Positions 1 to 6,506 of a stretch of 9,146 nt of DNA are shown here, one piece after another. Under the pieces are notes generated by a model, which searched no databases, was not told where the DNA came from, and saw only the letters and a program-made list of their open reading frames with translations. The number at the start of each line of letters is the position of its first letter. The first letter of the stretch is position 1. Source of the DNA: Ilumatobacter sp. (GTDB lineage Bacteria; Actinomycetota; Acidimicrobiia; Acidimicrobiales; Ilumatobacteraceae); the NCBI GenBank assembly GCA_029263275.1, contig JAJCXU010000359.1, positions 1-9,146 on the forward strand, read 5' to 3'. Made by a program: the position numbers and the translations under genes.

Positions 1-63
1 GCCGAGGGCCAACACTGCAGCAAGCAGCGCTGCCGTCGTTTGACGCCACGTCACGGTTCTCAT
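1..63 (-). CDS. 5' end of a divergent gene with a signal-peptide-like N-terminus (partial)
   Basis: Only the first 21 codons are in the window; the gene runs off the left edge. Read on the minus strand from ATG at 63-61 it gives MRTVTWRQTTAALLAAVLALG. This has basic residues (R2, R7) followed by a hydrophobic Ala/Leu/Val stretch from about residue 9, as in a Sec signal peptide or N-terminal membrane anchor. A purine-rich AGAAAGG lies upstream of the ATG, leaving 5 bases (TCCAC), which supports this start. No lipobox cysteine or cleavage site is reached before the edge, so secreted protein, lipoprotein and membrane-anchored protein all remain possible. It is divergent from the FtsK-like gene at 229. 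The function cannot be read. Confidence 0.6.
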   Translation of the reverse strand, partial: MRTVTWRQTTAALLAAVLALG

Positions 64-146
64 GTGGACCTTTCTGCAACCGAGCCTGCGTTTGGTGCCT
101 TGAGGTTACGAGTCCGCCAATTGGTTCATCGGCATACTCCCGGTGG

Positions 147-168
147 AACTTGAGGAGAACTTGAGGAG
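147..168 (+). repeat. 11-bp tandem duplication AACTTGAGGAG x2
   Basis: AACTTGAGGAG occurs at 147-157 and again, perfectly, at 158-168. Each unit contains CTTGAGG, and a further CTTGAGG lies at 99-105. An 11-bp period places the two units on the same face of the helix, as expected for an operator bound by a cooperative regulator. The GAGGAG cores also look like Shine-Dalgarno sequences but lie about 60-75 bases from the ATG at 229, too far to act on it. Confidence 0.6.
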
Positions 169-189
169 AATTTTCGCGACGCCCGAGAG

Positions 190-206
190 CGCCGCACGAG
201 GCGGCG
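190..206 (+). other. Short GC hairpin in the leader of the FtsK-like gene
   Basis: CGCCGC (190-195) and GCGGCG (201-206) are perfect complements around a 5-base loop (ACGAG), ending 22 bases before the ATG at 229. In the transcript this would be a small stable stem just upstream of a weak ribosome binding site. It could be chance in a GC-rich genome. Confidence 0.3.
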
Positions 207-228
207 AAGAACCCTAGAGTCGAAGGCG

Positions 229-3180
229 ATGGAGCTGATCGTGCGCACCGCCCACGGCATCGCTGACGTCTCGATCGATGTCCACGATCGAGACGTGTCC
301 CTGCGCGATCTCATCGCTGCGGTCACCGGTCAGGCCGCGCCGACCACGGCCCTTGTCGATGGTCGGCTCACCAACGCGAGCGAAAGTGTCGCGGCGTGCG
401 ATGTCGTCGCTGGTTCGGTGATCGACACGCTGCTCGATGACGTCGATCGCAGCGCCGCACCGGTCACCGCCTTGCGCCAGCTCGCTGGTCCCGGAGCGGG
501 CCGTGAGGTCGCGCTGAGCGCTGGCCAATATCGAGTCGGTCCGGGACGACGGCAACACGCAACGGAACTCAGCGCTGACGCGACTGACACGGTCGCGTTC
601 GCCCTCGACGTCACGCCGTCGTCGGTCACGCTCACCGCCGGGCCTCAGTCGGCGCCCGCCACGGCTCCTGTCCTGCTCGACGGGCAGCCACTCGACGGGC
701 CGACTGCTTGGCGCGACGAGTCCGTCGTCGTCGGCGGACGCATCTTCCGTCTCGACCCGCCGGTCGGCCGCGCCGCGTTGCCGCTGAGTCCCCCGATCGA
801 CGGATTCGTCGTGCACAACCGTCCGCCGGGAGTTGACGAGTACGACCGAACCATCGCCGAAGCAATCGACGACGCCCGCGCCCGGGCACCGCAACTGTGG
901 CATCGACGTCGGGGCAGCGGCCCGATCAGCACCGACATCGGACTCGTCGCGCGACGCGGCGATGCGAACGGGTTCGAGCCGGTCTCACTCGACATCGACG
1001 CGGAGCACATGCTCGCGATCACCGGTCAGGCCGCCGACCGCGCTGGTCTCGCCCGGGCGATCATCGTCGACGTGTGCACTCGATACGGCCCCGCCGACGT
1101 CGATCTCGTCGTTGCGACGACGCCCGCTGAGCTTGGCGACTGGGACTGGGCCAAGTGGCTGCCTCACGTGCGCTGGGGATCTGCTGTCGACTTGCTCACC
1201 AACGAACTCGAGATGGCTCGCCTCGCCGACCGCGAACTCGAGCGCCCGACCATCGTCGTCGTCACCGCGGACGAAATCTGGAACGGACCGAACAGTCCGC
1301 TCCGCACGTTCGTGCTCGACGCGCCGACAGATGCTGCAGTCATCGTCCTCACCGATGCGCGACACACCGCACCCACCCCAGCGAACACGATCGTCGAGCT
1401 CGACACCGAGCGCCCAGGTGCAGCAACGCTCACCCGCCTCGATCGGGATGGCGCCCAACTCGATCTCCACGTCGCGCTACTCGACATCGACACCGCCGTC
1501 GACGTCGCCCGCCACCTCGCTCCGCTCGTCGATCCTGATCGACTCACCACGTCCGACCAGGCCAACTACCTGGTCGCGCTCGACGACATCGTGCACGCCG
1601 CTGACGCCGCAACGAGCTGGGATGCCGCCTTGGGCGCACCCGACTCGTCGGTTGAGATGGCCATCGGTGCCGTAGCTGGTGTGCTGGTTGGCCCCGATCT
1701 TGGACTCGACGCCAGTGCCGTCATCAGCGGATCGAGCATCGACAAGGCCGTCGACGTGGCCACCATGCTCACATTGTCGATCGCGTCGACGTGGTCCCCA
1801 ACCGAGGCATCCCTGCTGCTGATCGATCATCGAGCGGCGCACGCTGACAACGCGCTCCAGCAACTGCCGCACCACGCCGGCACCTTCTCCGAGCGCGATG
1901 CCGTCGCGATTGAACGACTGCTCGATCGGCTCCGTGCCGACTTTGCCGGAGAAACGCCAGCCTCATCGCGCCTCGTGGTCGTGATCACCGGCATCGCCGA
2001 GACGGAACTGGCCGCACCCGGGCTGGTCGAGGGTCTGGTCGCACTCGCGAATGACGCGGTCGGCGTGCACCTCGTGGTCGCGACGGCCCGACCGCTCGCG
2101 GCACTCGCTGCCGACCTCCGCGCCGTGTGCCACATCGAGATCGCGGTCGACCGATACGGCGGCACTCGGCGCGCCATGCTGCACGATCGACGCCGACAGC
2201 TGCAGACGCCGTTCACGCCCTACGACGAGAGCACGACCACCGCAGAAGCAATCAGCGTGCGTCCATTCGTGTTCGGCCGTTCTCCATCCGCGCTCGAACG
2301 CCGACTCGAGCGCGGCGCGCTCACGAGCGTCCGCAGCCGAGACCACGCTGTCGACCGAGCCGCTCGGCGGCTGGCGGCGCTCGCAGCCGAACGCACCCTG
2401 GCAGCGCCACGACCGCTCGTGCCCATCCCACTCCCGAATCGCGTGCTTGCCTCTCACCTCTGGTCGACCCACGTGGGCGACGGTGTGCCGCTGGGTCTCC
2501 TCAACGGTGACGACGTCGACACCGCGGTGGCGTATTGGTGGCAGCCAGGCAAGGACGGCTCCCGGGTGTTCATCGGCTCGCCTCGATCAGGTGTGCGCTC
2601 CGCACTCGAGGTACTGCTCGTCGGTGTGGCCGATCGCTTCGCCACCGACGACATCGAGGTGTACGTCGCTGAGCACAACGACCGCCGCCGCACTTCGATT
2701 TCCGAGGTCCCACACGTCGTACGAGCAGAGTCACCAGATCACGACGGCGCGGTCGAGGCCATGTTGAGCGACGTCGCTGGCACCATGCACCTCCGACGCG
2801 CTACTCCCGATTTCCGAGTGCACGACCACCCATCGGTGCTCGTCATCGCGCGCGACCTCGAACGACTGACCGAACCAGCGGCCGCCGCGCTCAGTCACCT
2901 GTTGGCAGAGGGCGCAGATGTCGGCATCAACGTGGTTGCTGCGGCCCACAGCCCGGATGGCCTCGACGACATCCTTCGAGCATGCGACCACGTCGTGGTG
3001 GGTGCGCTGAGCAATCCCGACCACTATGTCGAACTCGGCGTCGAACGTTCACCAGCCATCGAGCGCCACGTCGGAAGAGCCCAACGCCGCGATGGAGCGC
3101 TGGTGCAGTTGGCCGAACTCGACGCACCGCTCGACGATGTCCTCGCTGCACTGGCAACCGTGATGGAGCCCGACTCATGA
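229..3180 (+). CDS. FHA/FtsK-like protein related to EssC/EccC, with degenerate ATPase modules
   Basis: 983 residues. Residues 1-70 look like the N-terminal beta-rich segment of EssC-type proteins. Residues 81-177 resemble an FHA domain (LRQLAGPGAGRE, then YRVGPG). Residues 190-225 keep the family link (DGFVVHNRPP, then PQLWHRR). Three FtsK/EccC-like modules follow: about 255-420 (AITGQ at the P-loop site, then WDWAKWLPHV), about 475-680 (LLLIDH, then LPHHAG, VVVIT, LVVATARP), and about 745-960 (VFIGSPRSGVRSAL). None has an intact Walker A: GSSIDKA and GSPRSGVRS replace GxxxxGK[S/T]. In module 2 the Walker B Asp-Glu position reads Thr-Gly (LVVVITG). The membrane segments and coiled linker that normally follow NRPP are missing, so the protein looks soluble and is short for this family. 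Relatives power type VII-like export; this one probably cannot hydrolyse ATP and may be a scaffold. ATG at 229 fits the family N-terminus but has only a weak GAAGG nearby; GTG at 241, six bases after GGAG, is an alternative. It overlaps the next gene by ATGA. Confidence 0.85.
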   Translation: MELIVRTAHGIADVSIDVHDRDVSLRDLIAAVTGQAAPTTALVDGRLTNASESVAACDVVAGSVIDTLLDDVDRSAAPVTALRQLAGPGAGREVALSAGQYRVGPGRRQHATELSADATDTVAFALDVTPSSVTLTAGPQSAPATAPVLLDGQPLDGPTAWRDESVVVGGRIFRLDPPVGRAALPLSPPIDGFVVHNRPPGVDEYDRTIAEAIDDARARAPQLWHRRRGSGPISTDIGLVARRGDANGFEPVSLDIDAEHMLAITGQAADRAGLARAIIVDVCTRYGPADVDLVVATTPAELGDWDWAKWLPHVRWGSAVDLLTNELEMARLADRELERPTIVVVTADEIWNGPNSPLRTFVLDAPTDAAVIVLTDARHTAPTPANTIVELDTERPGAATLTRLDRDGAQLDLHVALLDIDTAVDVARHLAPLVDPDRLTTSDQANYLVALDDIVHAADAATSWDAALGAPDSSVEMAIGAVAGVLVGPDLGLDASAVISGSSIDKAVDVATMLTLSIASTWSPTEASLLLIDHRAAHADNALQQLPHHAGTFSERDAVAIERLLDRLRADFAGETPASSRLVVVITGIAETELAAPGLVEGLVALANDAVGVHLVVATARPLAALAADLRAVCHIEIAVDRYGGTRRAMLHDRRRQLQTPFTPYDESTTTAEAISVRPFVFGRSPSALERRLERGALTSVRSRDHAVDRAARRLAALAAERTLAAPRPLVPIPLPNRVLASHLWSTHVGDGVPLGLLNGDDVDTAVAYWWQPGKDGSRVFIGSPRSGVRSALEVLLVGVADRFATDDIEVYVAEHNDRRRTSISEVPHVVRAESPDHDGAVEAMLSDVAGTMHLRRATPDFRVHDHPSVLVIARDLERLTEPAAAALSHLLAEGADVGINVVAAAHSPDGLDDILRACDHVVVGALSNPDHYVELGVERSPAIERHVGRAQRRDGALVQLAELDAPLDDVLAALATVMEPDS

Positions 3181-4181
3181 GCGGTAGCACTGACATCGGG
3201 CGATCGGTCGGGATCGAGCTGTGCTCGAACCTCGTCCGTGGCGTGCTGCTCGGCGAGGCGGGTGCCGACATCGTGCGCGCGACCGAAGTGGCGCTCACCG
3301 CGCACGACGACGATCGCTCGGTGCTCGACGCGCTCACTCGTGTCCGAGCCGACCTCGGGGCCGACACCTTGCCGGCGCGCCTGGCGACGTTTCCTGCCGG
3401 ATCGTGGATGCGACGGGTCGACGTGACCGGCCAGTCCGGTCCCGAACTCAACGTGTTACGCGCTGAGATCGACCGACGTCATCGTGCCGCGTCGACATTG
3501 CTCGTCGACGACGGCCCACGCCGGTGGCTTCACGTCCTGCACTGGCCGGACGCGGGGATTCGGCGCATCGAAGCACTCGCCGAACGGGCCGGGTTCGTCG
3601 ATGTCGCGGTCGAGCCCAGCCCCGTCGCCTTGGCCCGCGTGCTCGACGACGAGACGACACTCGCCGAGCGCTATGCGACCGGAGGCGAATCGTCGGCCAC
3701 TGTCCTGCAGCACCGTATTCCCGTCGCTGCCGTGTCGATCGACGGGACCGGCCGGACGCACCCGATGTTGGTGCTGGGCAACGACTCGTTTTCGGTTGAG
3801 CTGTTCGACGACATCGTTGTGGCCGACGCCCTGACCGAGTTGATCGACACCGTTCGCGAGCGAACCAGAGCGTCGACGGTCGACACGCCCAGCGCCGGCG
3901 TCGCCCTCGTGGTCGACGGCGGCACCGTGCCACAGTTCCCGCCGCACGATCTTCGCGCCCCCGAACGCCAATGTGTCGCCGTGGGTGCGGCTGTCGGCGC
4001 AGCCGGACTCGTCGGCCGCATTCGACCGGTCGACATCATCACCGATGCTGCTGCGACCACGCCCGTCGATCATCGACCTTGGGTGGTTGAACGTGTGGCA
4101 ACCGTGGCGCCGACGGTCAGCGCTGGTCCGGGTGTCGCACGCCGGACCGTGGCGAAGCTGCTTCCCCGTCGCCGACGCTGA
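3177..4181 (+). CDS. Actin-fold (PilM/Hsp70-like) protein coupled to the FtsK-like gene
   Basis: 334 residues from ATG at 3177, whose first bases overlap the upstream TGA (ATGA), so the two are very likely co-translated. The open frame extends further upstream, but that part is an Arg-rich out-of-frame shadow of the FtsK-like gene. The N-terminus, VGIELCSNLVRGVLL (residues 11-25), sits where actin-fold ATPases have the phosphate-1 loop (DxGT/S), but here reads ELCSN. Residues 129-155 (IRRIEALAERAGFVDVAVEP) resemble the PilM segment linking the subdomains. Residues 242-250 (VALVVDGGT) match the adenosine-loop Gly-Gly, and 266-279 (CVAVGAAVGAAGLV) the conserved C-terminal helix of the fold. The C-terminus is basic (RRRR). 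No transmembrane segment is seen. Some type VII secretion loci carry Hsp70/actin-like accessory proteins (Rv3446c family N-terminal region), which fits its neighbour. Fold assignment is moderate; function is unknown. Confidence 0.8.
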   Translation: MSGSTDIGRSVGIELCSNLVRGVLLGEAGADIVRATEVALTAHDDDRSVLDALTRVRADLGADTLPARLATFPAGSWMRRVDVTGQSGPELNVLRAEIDRRHRAASTLLVDDGPRRWLHVLHWPDAGIRRIEALAERAGFVDVAVEPSPVALARVLDDETTLAERYATGGESSATVLQHRIPVAAVSIDGTGRTHPMLVLGNDSFSVELFDDIVVADALTELIDTVRERTRASTVDTPSAGVALVVDGGTVPQFPPHDLRAPERQCVAVGAAVGAAGLVGRIRPVDIITDAAATTPVDHRPWVVERVATVAPTVSAGPGVARRTVAKLLPRRRR

Positions 4182-4194
4182 TCAGTCGCGTCGG
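4172..4194. terminator. Hairpin spanning the two convergent stop codons, possible bidirectional terminator
   Basis: CCGACGC (4172-4178) and GCGTCGG (4188-4194) are perfect 7-bp arms around a 9-base loop, TGATCAGTC. The loop contains TGA (4179-4181) for the plus-strand gene and the complement of TGA (4182-4184) for hspR. The stem works on either strand. No T-tract follows on either side, so it is not a canonical intrinsic terminator; a weak or factor-assisted role is inferred from its position between convergent genes. Confidence 0.35.
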
Positions 4195-4631
4195 AAGATG
4201 CTGGCGCGTTGCCCGAAGACGGCGACGGCTTGTTTGAGCGGCACCAGTTCGCTGCCGGCGGCGTGCTGCGCTGCACGCGCACCACGTTGGCTCCGCTCCG
4301 CGTCCTTGATGGCGTGCAGAGCGATGGAGCGCGCTTGCTCGAGTTCGGCGCGAAGGCGTTCGTTCTCGGCTTCCAGCCGCATCACCCTGCGAATGCCCTC
4401 GAGGTTCATGCCCTCATTGGTCAGCTCCGAGATGCGACGCAAGATCTCGATGTCGGCATCGCTGTACCGACGATTGCCACCCTGCGTTCGTGCGGGCATG
4501 ACCAGACCCCGACGCTCGTAGATCCGCAGGGTCTGGGGATGCATCCCGGCAAGCTCGGCAGCGACCGAGATCACGTAGACCGCGGTCATCCGCTTGCGCT
4601 CGGGTCCTTCGTTGTCCGGTCGGTCACTCAT
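4182..4631 (-). CDS. hspR: HspR, MerR-family heat-shock repressor
   Basis: 149 residues. The MerR winged helix-turn-helix covers about residues 18-86, with the HspR-typical run [20 protein letters not shown] followed by YERRGLV and QGGNRRYS. Residues 86-112 ([15 protein letters not shown]) are a probable coiled-coil dimerisation helix. The C-terminal tail ends in IFRRD. In Streptomyces and Mycobacterium, HspR with DnaK as co-repressor silences the dnaK operon by binding HAIR sites (CTTGAGT-N7-ACTCAAG); CTTGAGT half-sites are present upstream of dnaK here. It is last in the operon, 10 bases after dnaJ. Its Shine-Dalgarno GAGGAG (complement of 4638-4643) lies 6 bases from ATG and overlaps the dnaJ stop codon, so translation is probably coupled. 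Its stop abuts the stop of the convergent gene. Confidence 0.95.
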   Translation of the reverse strand: MSDRPDNEGPERKRMTAVYVISVAAELAGMHPQTLRIYERRGLVMPARTQGGNRRYSDADIEILRRISELTNEGMNLEGIRRVMRLEAENERLRAELEQARSIALHAIKDAERSQRGARAAQHAAGSELVPLKQAVAVFGQRASIFRRD

Positions 4632-4641
4632 GTGAGTCTCC

Positions 4642-5784
4642 TCAGGCGGTTGCGCCGGTCGTCGGCGATGCCTGCTCGCTCTTCACCGTACTTGCCGTGC
4701 GCAGCCGCTCGATTGCCGAACGTTGTTCATCGTTCAGGTCGGTGGGCACCATCACGTTGACAGTGACGATCAGATCGCCCTGCACGGTGCCTTTGGTACG
4801 GCTCGTGGTTTCGATGCCCTTGCTCTTCACGCGGTGCCGACTGCCGGACTGGGTGCCCGGTTTGATGTGCATCGTGACGGTCGGCCCGCCAAGAGTCGGC
4901 ACGTCGATGTCCGCGCCGAGTGCGGCGTCGGCGAAGGACACTGGCACAGCGACCGTGAGATTCTGGCCGCTGCGACCGAACCGCTCGTGGGGCATCACGG
5001 TGAGCTCGACGAGCAGGTCGCCGTTCGGTCCGCCGTTGCGCCCCGGTCCGCCGCGGCCCTTGAGCCGGATGGTCTGGCCGTCCTTGACGCCAGCCGGCAG
5101 ACGTGTCTTCACTTCGCGCGGGCGGCGCTCGATGCCTCCGCCGCGACAGGTACCGCACGGCGACTCGATCACGCTGCCGCGGCCTTGGCACACCTGACAC
5201 GGTGACGAGAACGAGAACATTCCCTGGTTGTCGTCGGTGACCCCGCGACCGCCGCAATTGCCGCAGACCTTCGGAGCGGTTCCGGGCTTCGCCCCGCTGC
5301 CGCCGCACGTGGAGCACTGCGCGTCGGTGGTGAGATACAACGTGGTTTCCAGACCGGTCACCGCGTCGGCGAAGTCAACGGTCAGTGATGCTTCGATGTC
5401 GGCGCCGCGGCGAGGCTGTACACCGGCGCCGCCGCGACCGCGTTGGCCGCCGCCTCGGCCGAACATGCCGCCGAGAACGTCGCCCATGTCGCCGACGTTG
5501 AAGGAGAATCCGCCGTTGCCGCCAGATTGTCCGCGCATCGCCGCGGGGCCCATCCGCCGGACCTCGTCGTATTCGGCGCGCTTGTCGTCGTCGCCAAGTA
5601 CGTCGTAGGCCGCCGACACGTCCTTGAACTTCTCCTCGGCGACGTCGTCACCGGGGTTCTTGTCGGGATGCAGCTCGCGAGCGAGCTTGCGGTAGGCCTT
5701 CGTGATCTCCTTGTCGGTGGCACTCTCGGCCACGCCCAGAGTCTTGTAGAAATCCTTCTCGTACCAGTCTCGTTGTGCAGCCAT
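4642..5784 (-). CDS. dnaJ: DnaJ, Hsp40 co-chaperone
   Basis: 380 residues, full-length type I DnaJ. The J-domain (about 10-75) has the His39-Pro40-Asp41 motif that stimulates DnaK ATPase. A Gly/Phe-rich linker covers about 85-120. The zinc-binding region has four CxxCxGxG repeats, with cysteines at 157/160, 174/177, 196/199 and 210/213, all intact. The C-terminal substrate-binding domains run to about 350, followed by a short Ser/Thr/Ala tail. The N-terminal [13 protein letters not shown] resembles actinobacterial DnaJ1, the copy encoded beside dnaK. DnaJ delivers unfolded clients to DnaK in the cytoplasm. It is preceded by an unusually strong ribosome binding site and by a perfect palindrome in the grpE-dnaJ spacer, both hinting that its translation is set independently of grpE. 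Confidence 0.97.
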   Translation of the reverse strand: MAAQRDWYEKDFYKTLGVAESATDKEITKAYRKLARELHPDKNPGDDVAEEKFKDVSAAYDVLGDDDKRAEYDEVRRMGPAAMRGQSGGNGGFSFNVGDMGDVLGGMFGRGGGQRGRGGAGVQPRRGADIEASLTVDFADAVTGLETTLYLTTDAQCSTCGGSGAKPGTAPKVCGNCGGRGVTDDNQGMFSFSSPCQVCQGRGSVIESPCGTCRGGGIERRPREVKTRLPAGVKDGQTIRLKGRGGPGRNGGPNGDLLVELTVMPHERFGRSGQNLTVAVPVSFADAALGADIDVPTLGGPTVTMHIKPGTQSGSRHRVKSKGIETTSRTKGTVQGDLIVTVNVMVPTDLNDEQRSAIERLRTASTVKSEQASPTTGATA

Positions 5785-5790
5785 TCGTGC

Positions 5791-5800
5791 TCACCTCCTT
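5791..5800 (-). promoter_or_regulatory. Ribosome binding site of dnaJ, full anti-SD match
   Basis: On the minus strand the sequence reads AAGGAGGTGA, complementary over ten bases to the usual 16S rRNA 3' end (TCACCTCCTT), with a 6-base spacer to ATG at 5784. It fixes the dnaJ start and is stronger than the sites of dnaK (TAAGGAG), grpE (AGGTG) and hspR (GAGGAG). Confidence 0.85.
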
Positions 5801-5815
5801 GAAGTGTTCTCGGCC

Positions 5816-5846
5816 ATCACACTTGGGGTCAGACCCCAAGTGTGAT
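5816..5846. repeat. Perfect 31-bp palindrome in the grpE-dnaJ spacer
   Basis: Left arm ATCACACTTGGGGTC (5816-5830), centre A (5831), right arm GACCCCAAGTGTGAT (5832-5846): fifteen perfect base pairs. It lies 4 bases after the grpE stop and 15 bases before the dnaJ ribosome binding site. In RNA it would fold into a very stable stem with a tight turn. No T-tract follows in the direction of transcription, so it is not a standard terminator. Candidates are an RNA processing or stability element, a partial attenuator, a regulator site, or one copy of a dispersed REP-like repeat. Confidence 0.9.
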
Positions 5847-5850
5847 TCGC

Positions 5851-6504
5851 TCAGTCTGTTGTCTTGACCATCGCGGCGCGGAGGGTCTTGCCCTTCCACT
5901 GGTAACCGCTGCGCAGCACCTCGGCTACCACCGGCTCACCGCCGTCGATTGGTTCGTGCGCCACGGCTTCTGCCACCTCTGGATCGAACGGTTGCCCGTC
6001 GAGGTCGAGGGTTTCGAGGCCCTGCTTCTTCAGCTCGGTCAACATCTGATTGAGCAGCGGACCCACTTCATCGGGATGACGAAGGAACGCTGCCTCTGCT
6101 GCGTCGAGCACCGGCAAGAAGGCTTCGGCCAATCGGCCAGTCGCCCGTTCGGCGTCGGCCTGTGCCCTGATGTTGGCCTGCTTGCGGAAGTTCTCGAACT
6201 CGGCTTGGACTCGCTGTGCGATCGACTTGAACTCGTCGCGCTCTGCGACCAACGTCGGCACGTCGACCTCAGCGGCAGCCTCGCTGCCGGCGACGTCGGG
6301 GGTGTCGAAGTCGAGCGCCGACAGCGTGTCGAGGTCGTCGAATTCGCTCTGGCGTGATGGCGTGTCGTCGCCTTCGCTGCTCGACGCCGCTGCCGCATCG
6401 GCGGCAGCGGCGGACTCAGAGGCCGACCGGGAGGCGGTCCCGGTCAGCTCCTCGTCGCTCAGGTCGTCGGGATCGTAAAGATCACCGTCTCCCATGTCGG
6501 ACAT
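5851..6504 (-). CDS. grpE: GrpE, nucleotide exchange factor for DnaK
   Basis: 217 residues from the chosen ATG at 6504. The first ~80 residues are acidic, Ser/Ala-rich and probably disordered. Residues 80-120 form the long dimerising helix (LVAERDEFKSIAQRVQAEFE, then FRKQANIRAQ). Residues 129-162 give the four-helix bundle (LPVLDAAEAAF), and 163-217 the beta domain that opens the DnaK cleft (FDPEVAEAVAHEP, ending YQWKGKTLRAAMVKT). GrpE releases ADP from DnaK and is often a thermosensor. A TTG at 6510 overlapping the dnaK stop would add two residues, but AGGTG lies 7 bases from the ATG at 6504 and only 1 from the TTG, so the ATG is preferred. It starts 2 bases after the dnaK stop (TGAGCATG), implying coupling. 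Confidence 0.95.
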   Translation of the reverse strand: MSDMGDGDLYDPDDLSDEELTGTASRSASESAAAADAAAASSSEGDDTPSRQSEFDDLDTLSALDFDTPDVAGSEAAAEVDVPTLVAERDEFKSIAQRVQAEFENFRKQANIRAQADAERATGRLAEAFLPVLDAAEAAFLRHPDEVGPLLNQMLTELKKQGLETLDLDGQPFDPEVAEAVAHEPIDGGEPVVAEVLRSGYQWKGKTLRAAMVKTTD

Positions 6505-6506
6505 GC

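Larger units (their letters stand above)
64..228. promoter_or_regulatory. Divergent intergenic region with CTTGAGG repeats
   Basis: These 165 bases separate two divergent starts and so should hold promoters in both directions. I see no convincing paired -35/-10 boxes on either strand; CATACT at 133-138 is the best -10-like hexamer but lacks a partner at normal spacing. The visible structure is three copies of CTTGAGG (99-105, 149-155, 160-166), a CCAATTGG palindrome at 117-124, and a short GC hairpin at 190-206. Confidence 0.5.

Noticed and set aside
833..1675. A 280-codon open frame inside the FtsK-like gene in another frame
   Set aside because: The product is Ser/Thr/Pro/Arg-rich low complexity, typical of an out-of-frame shadow.
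2982..3176. A 65-residue N-terminal extension of the actin-like protein
   Set aside because: Arg-rich and out of frame with the FtsK-like coding sequence; ATG at 3177 gives a fold-like N-terminus and an ATGA coupling overlap.
229..3180. Functional DNA translocase FtsK/SpoIIIE
   Set aside because: No Walker A is intact, there are no membrane segments or gamma domain, and FHA/EssC landmarks are present.
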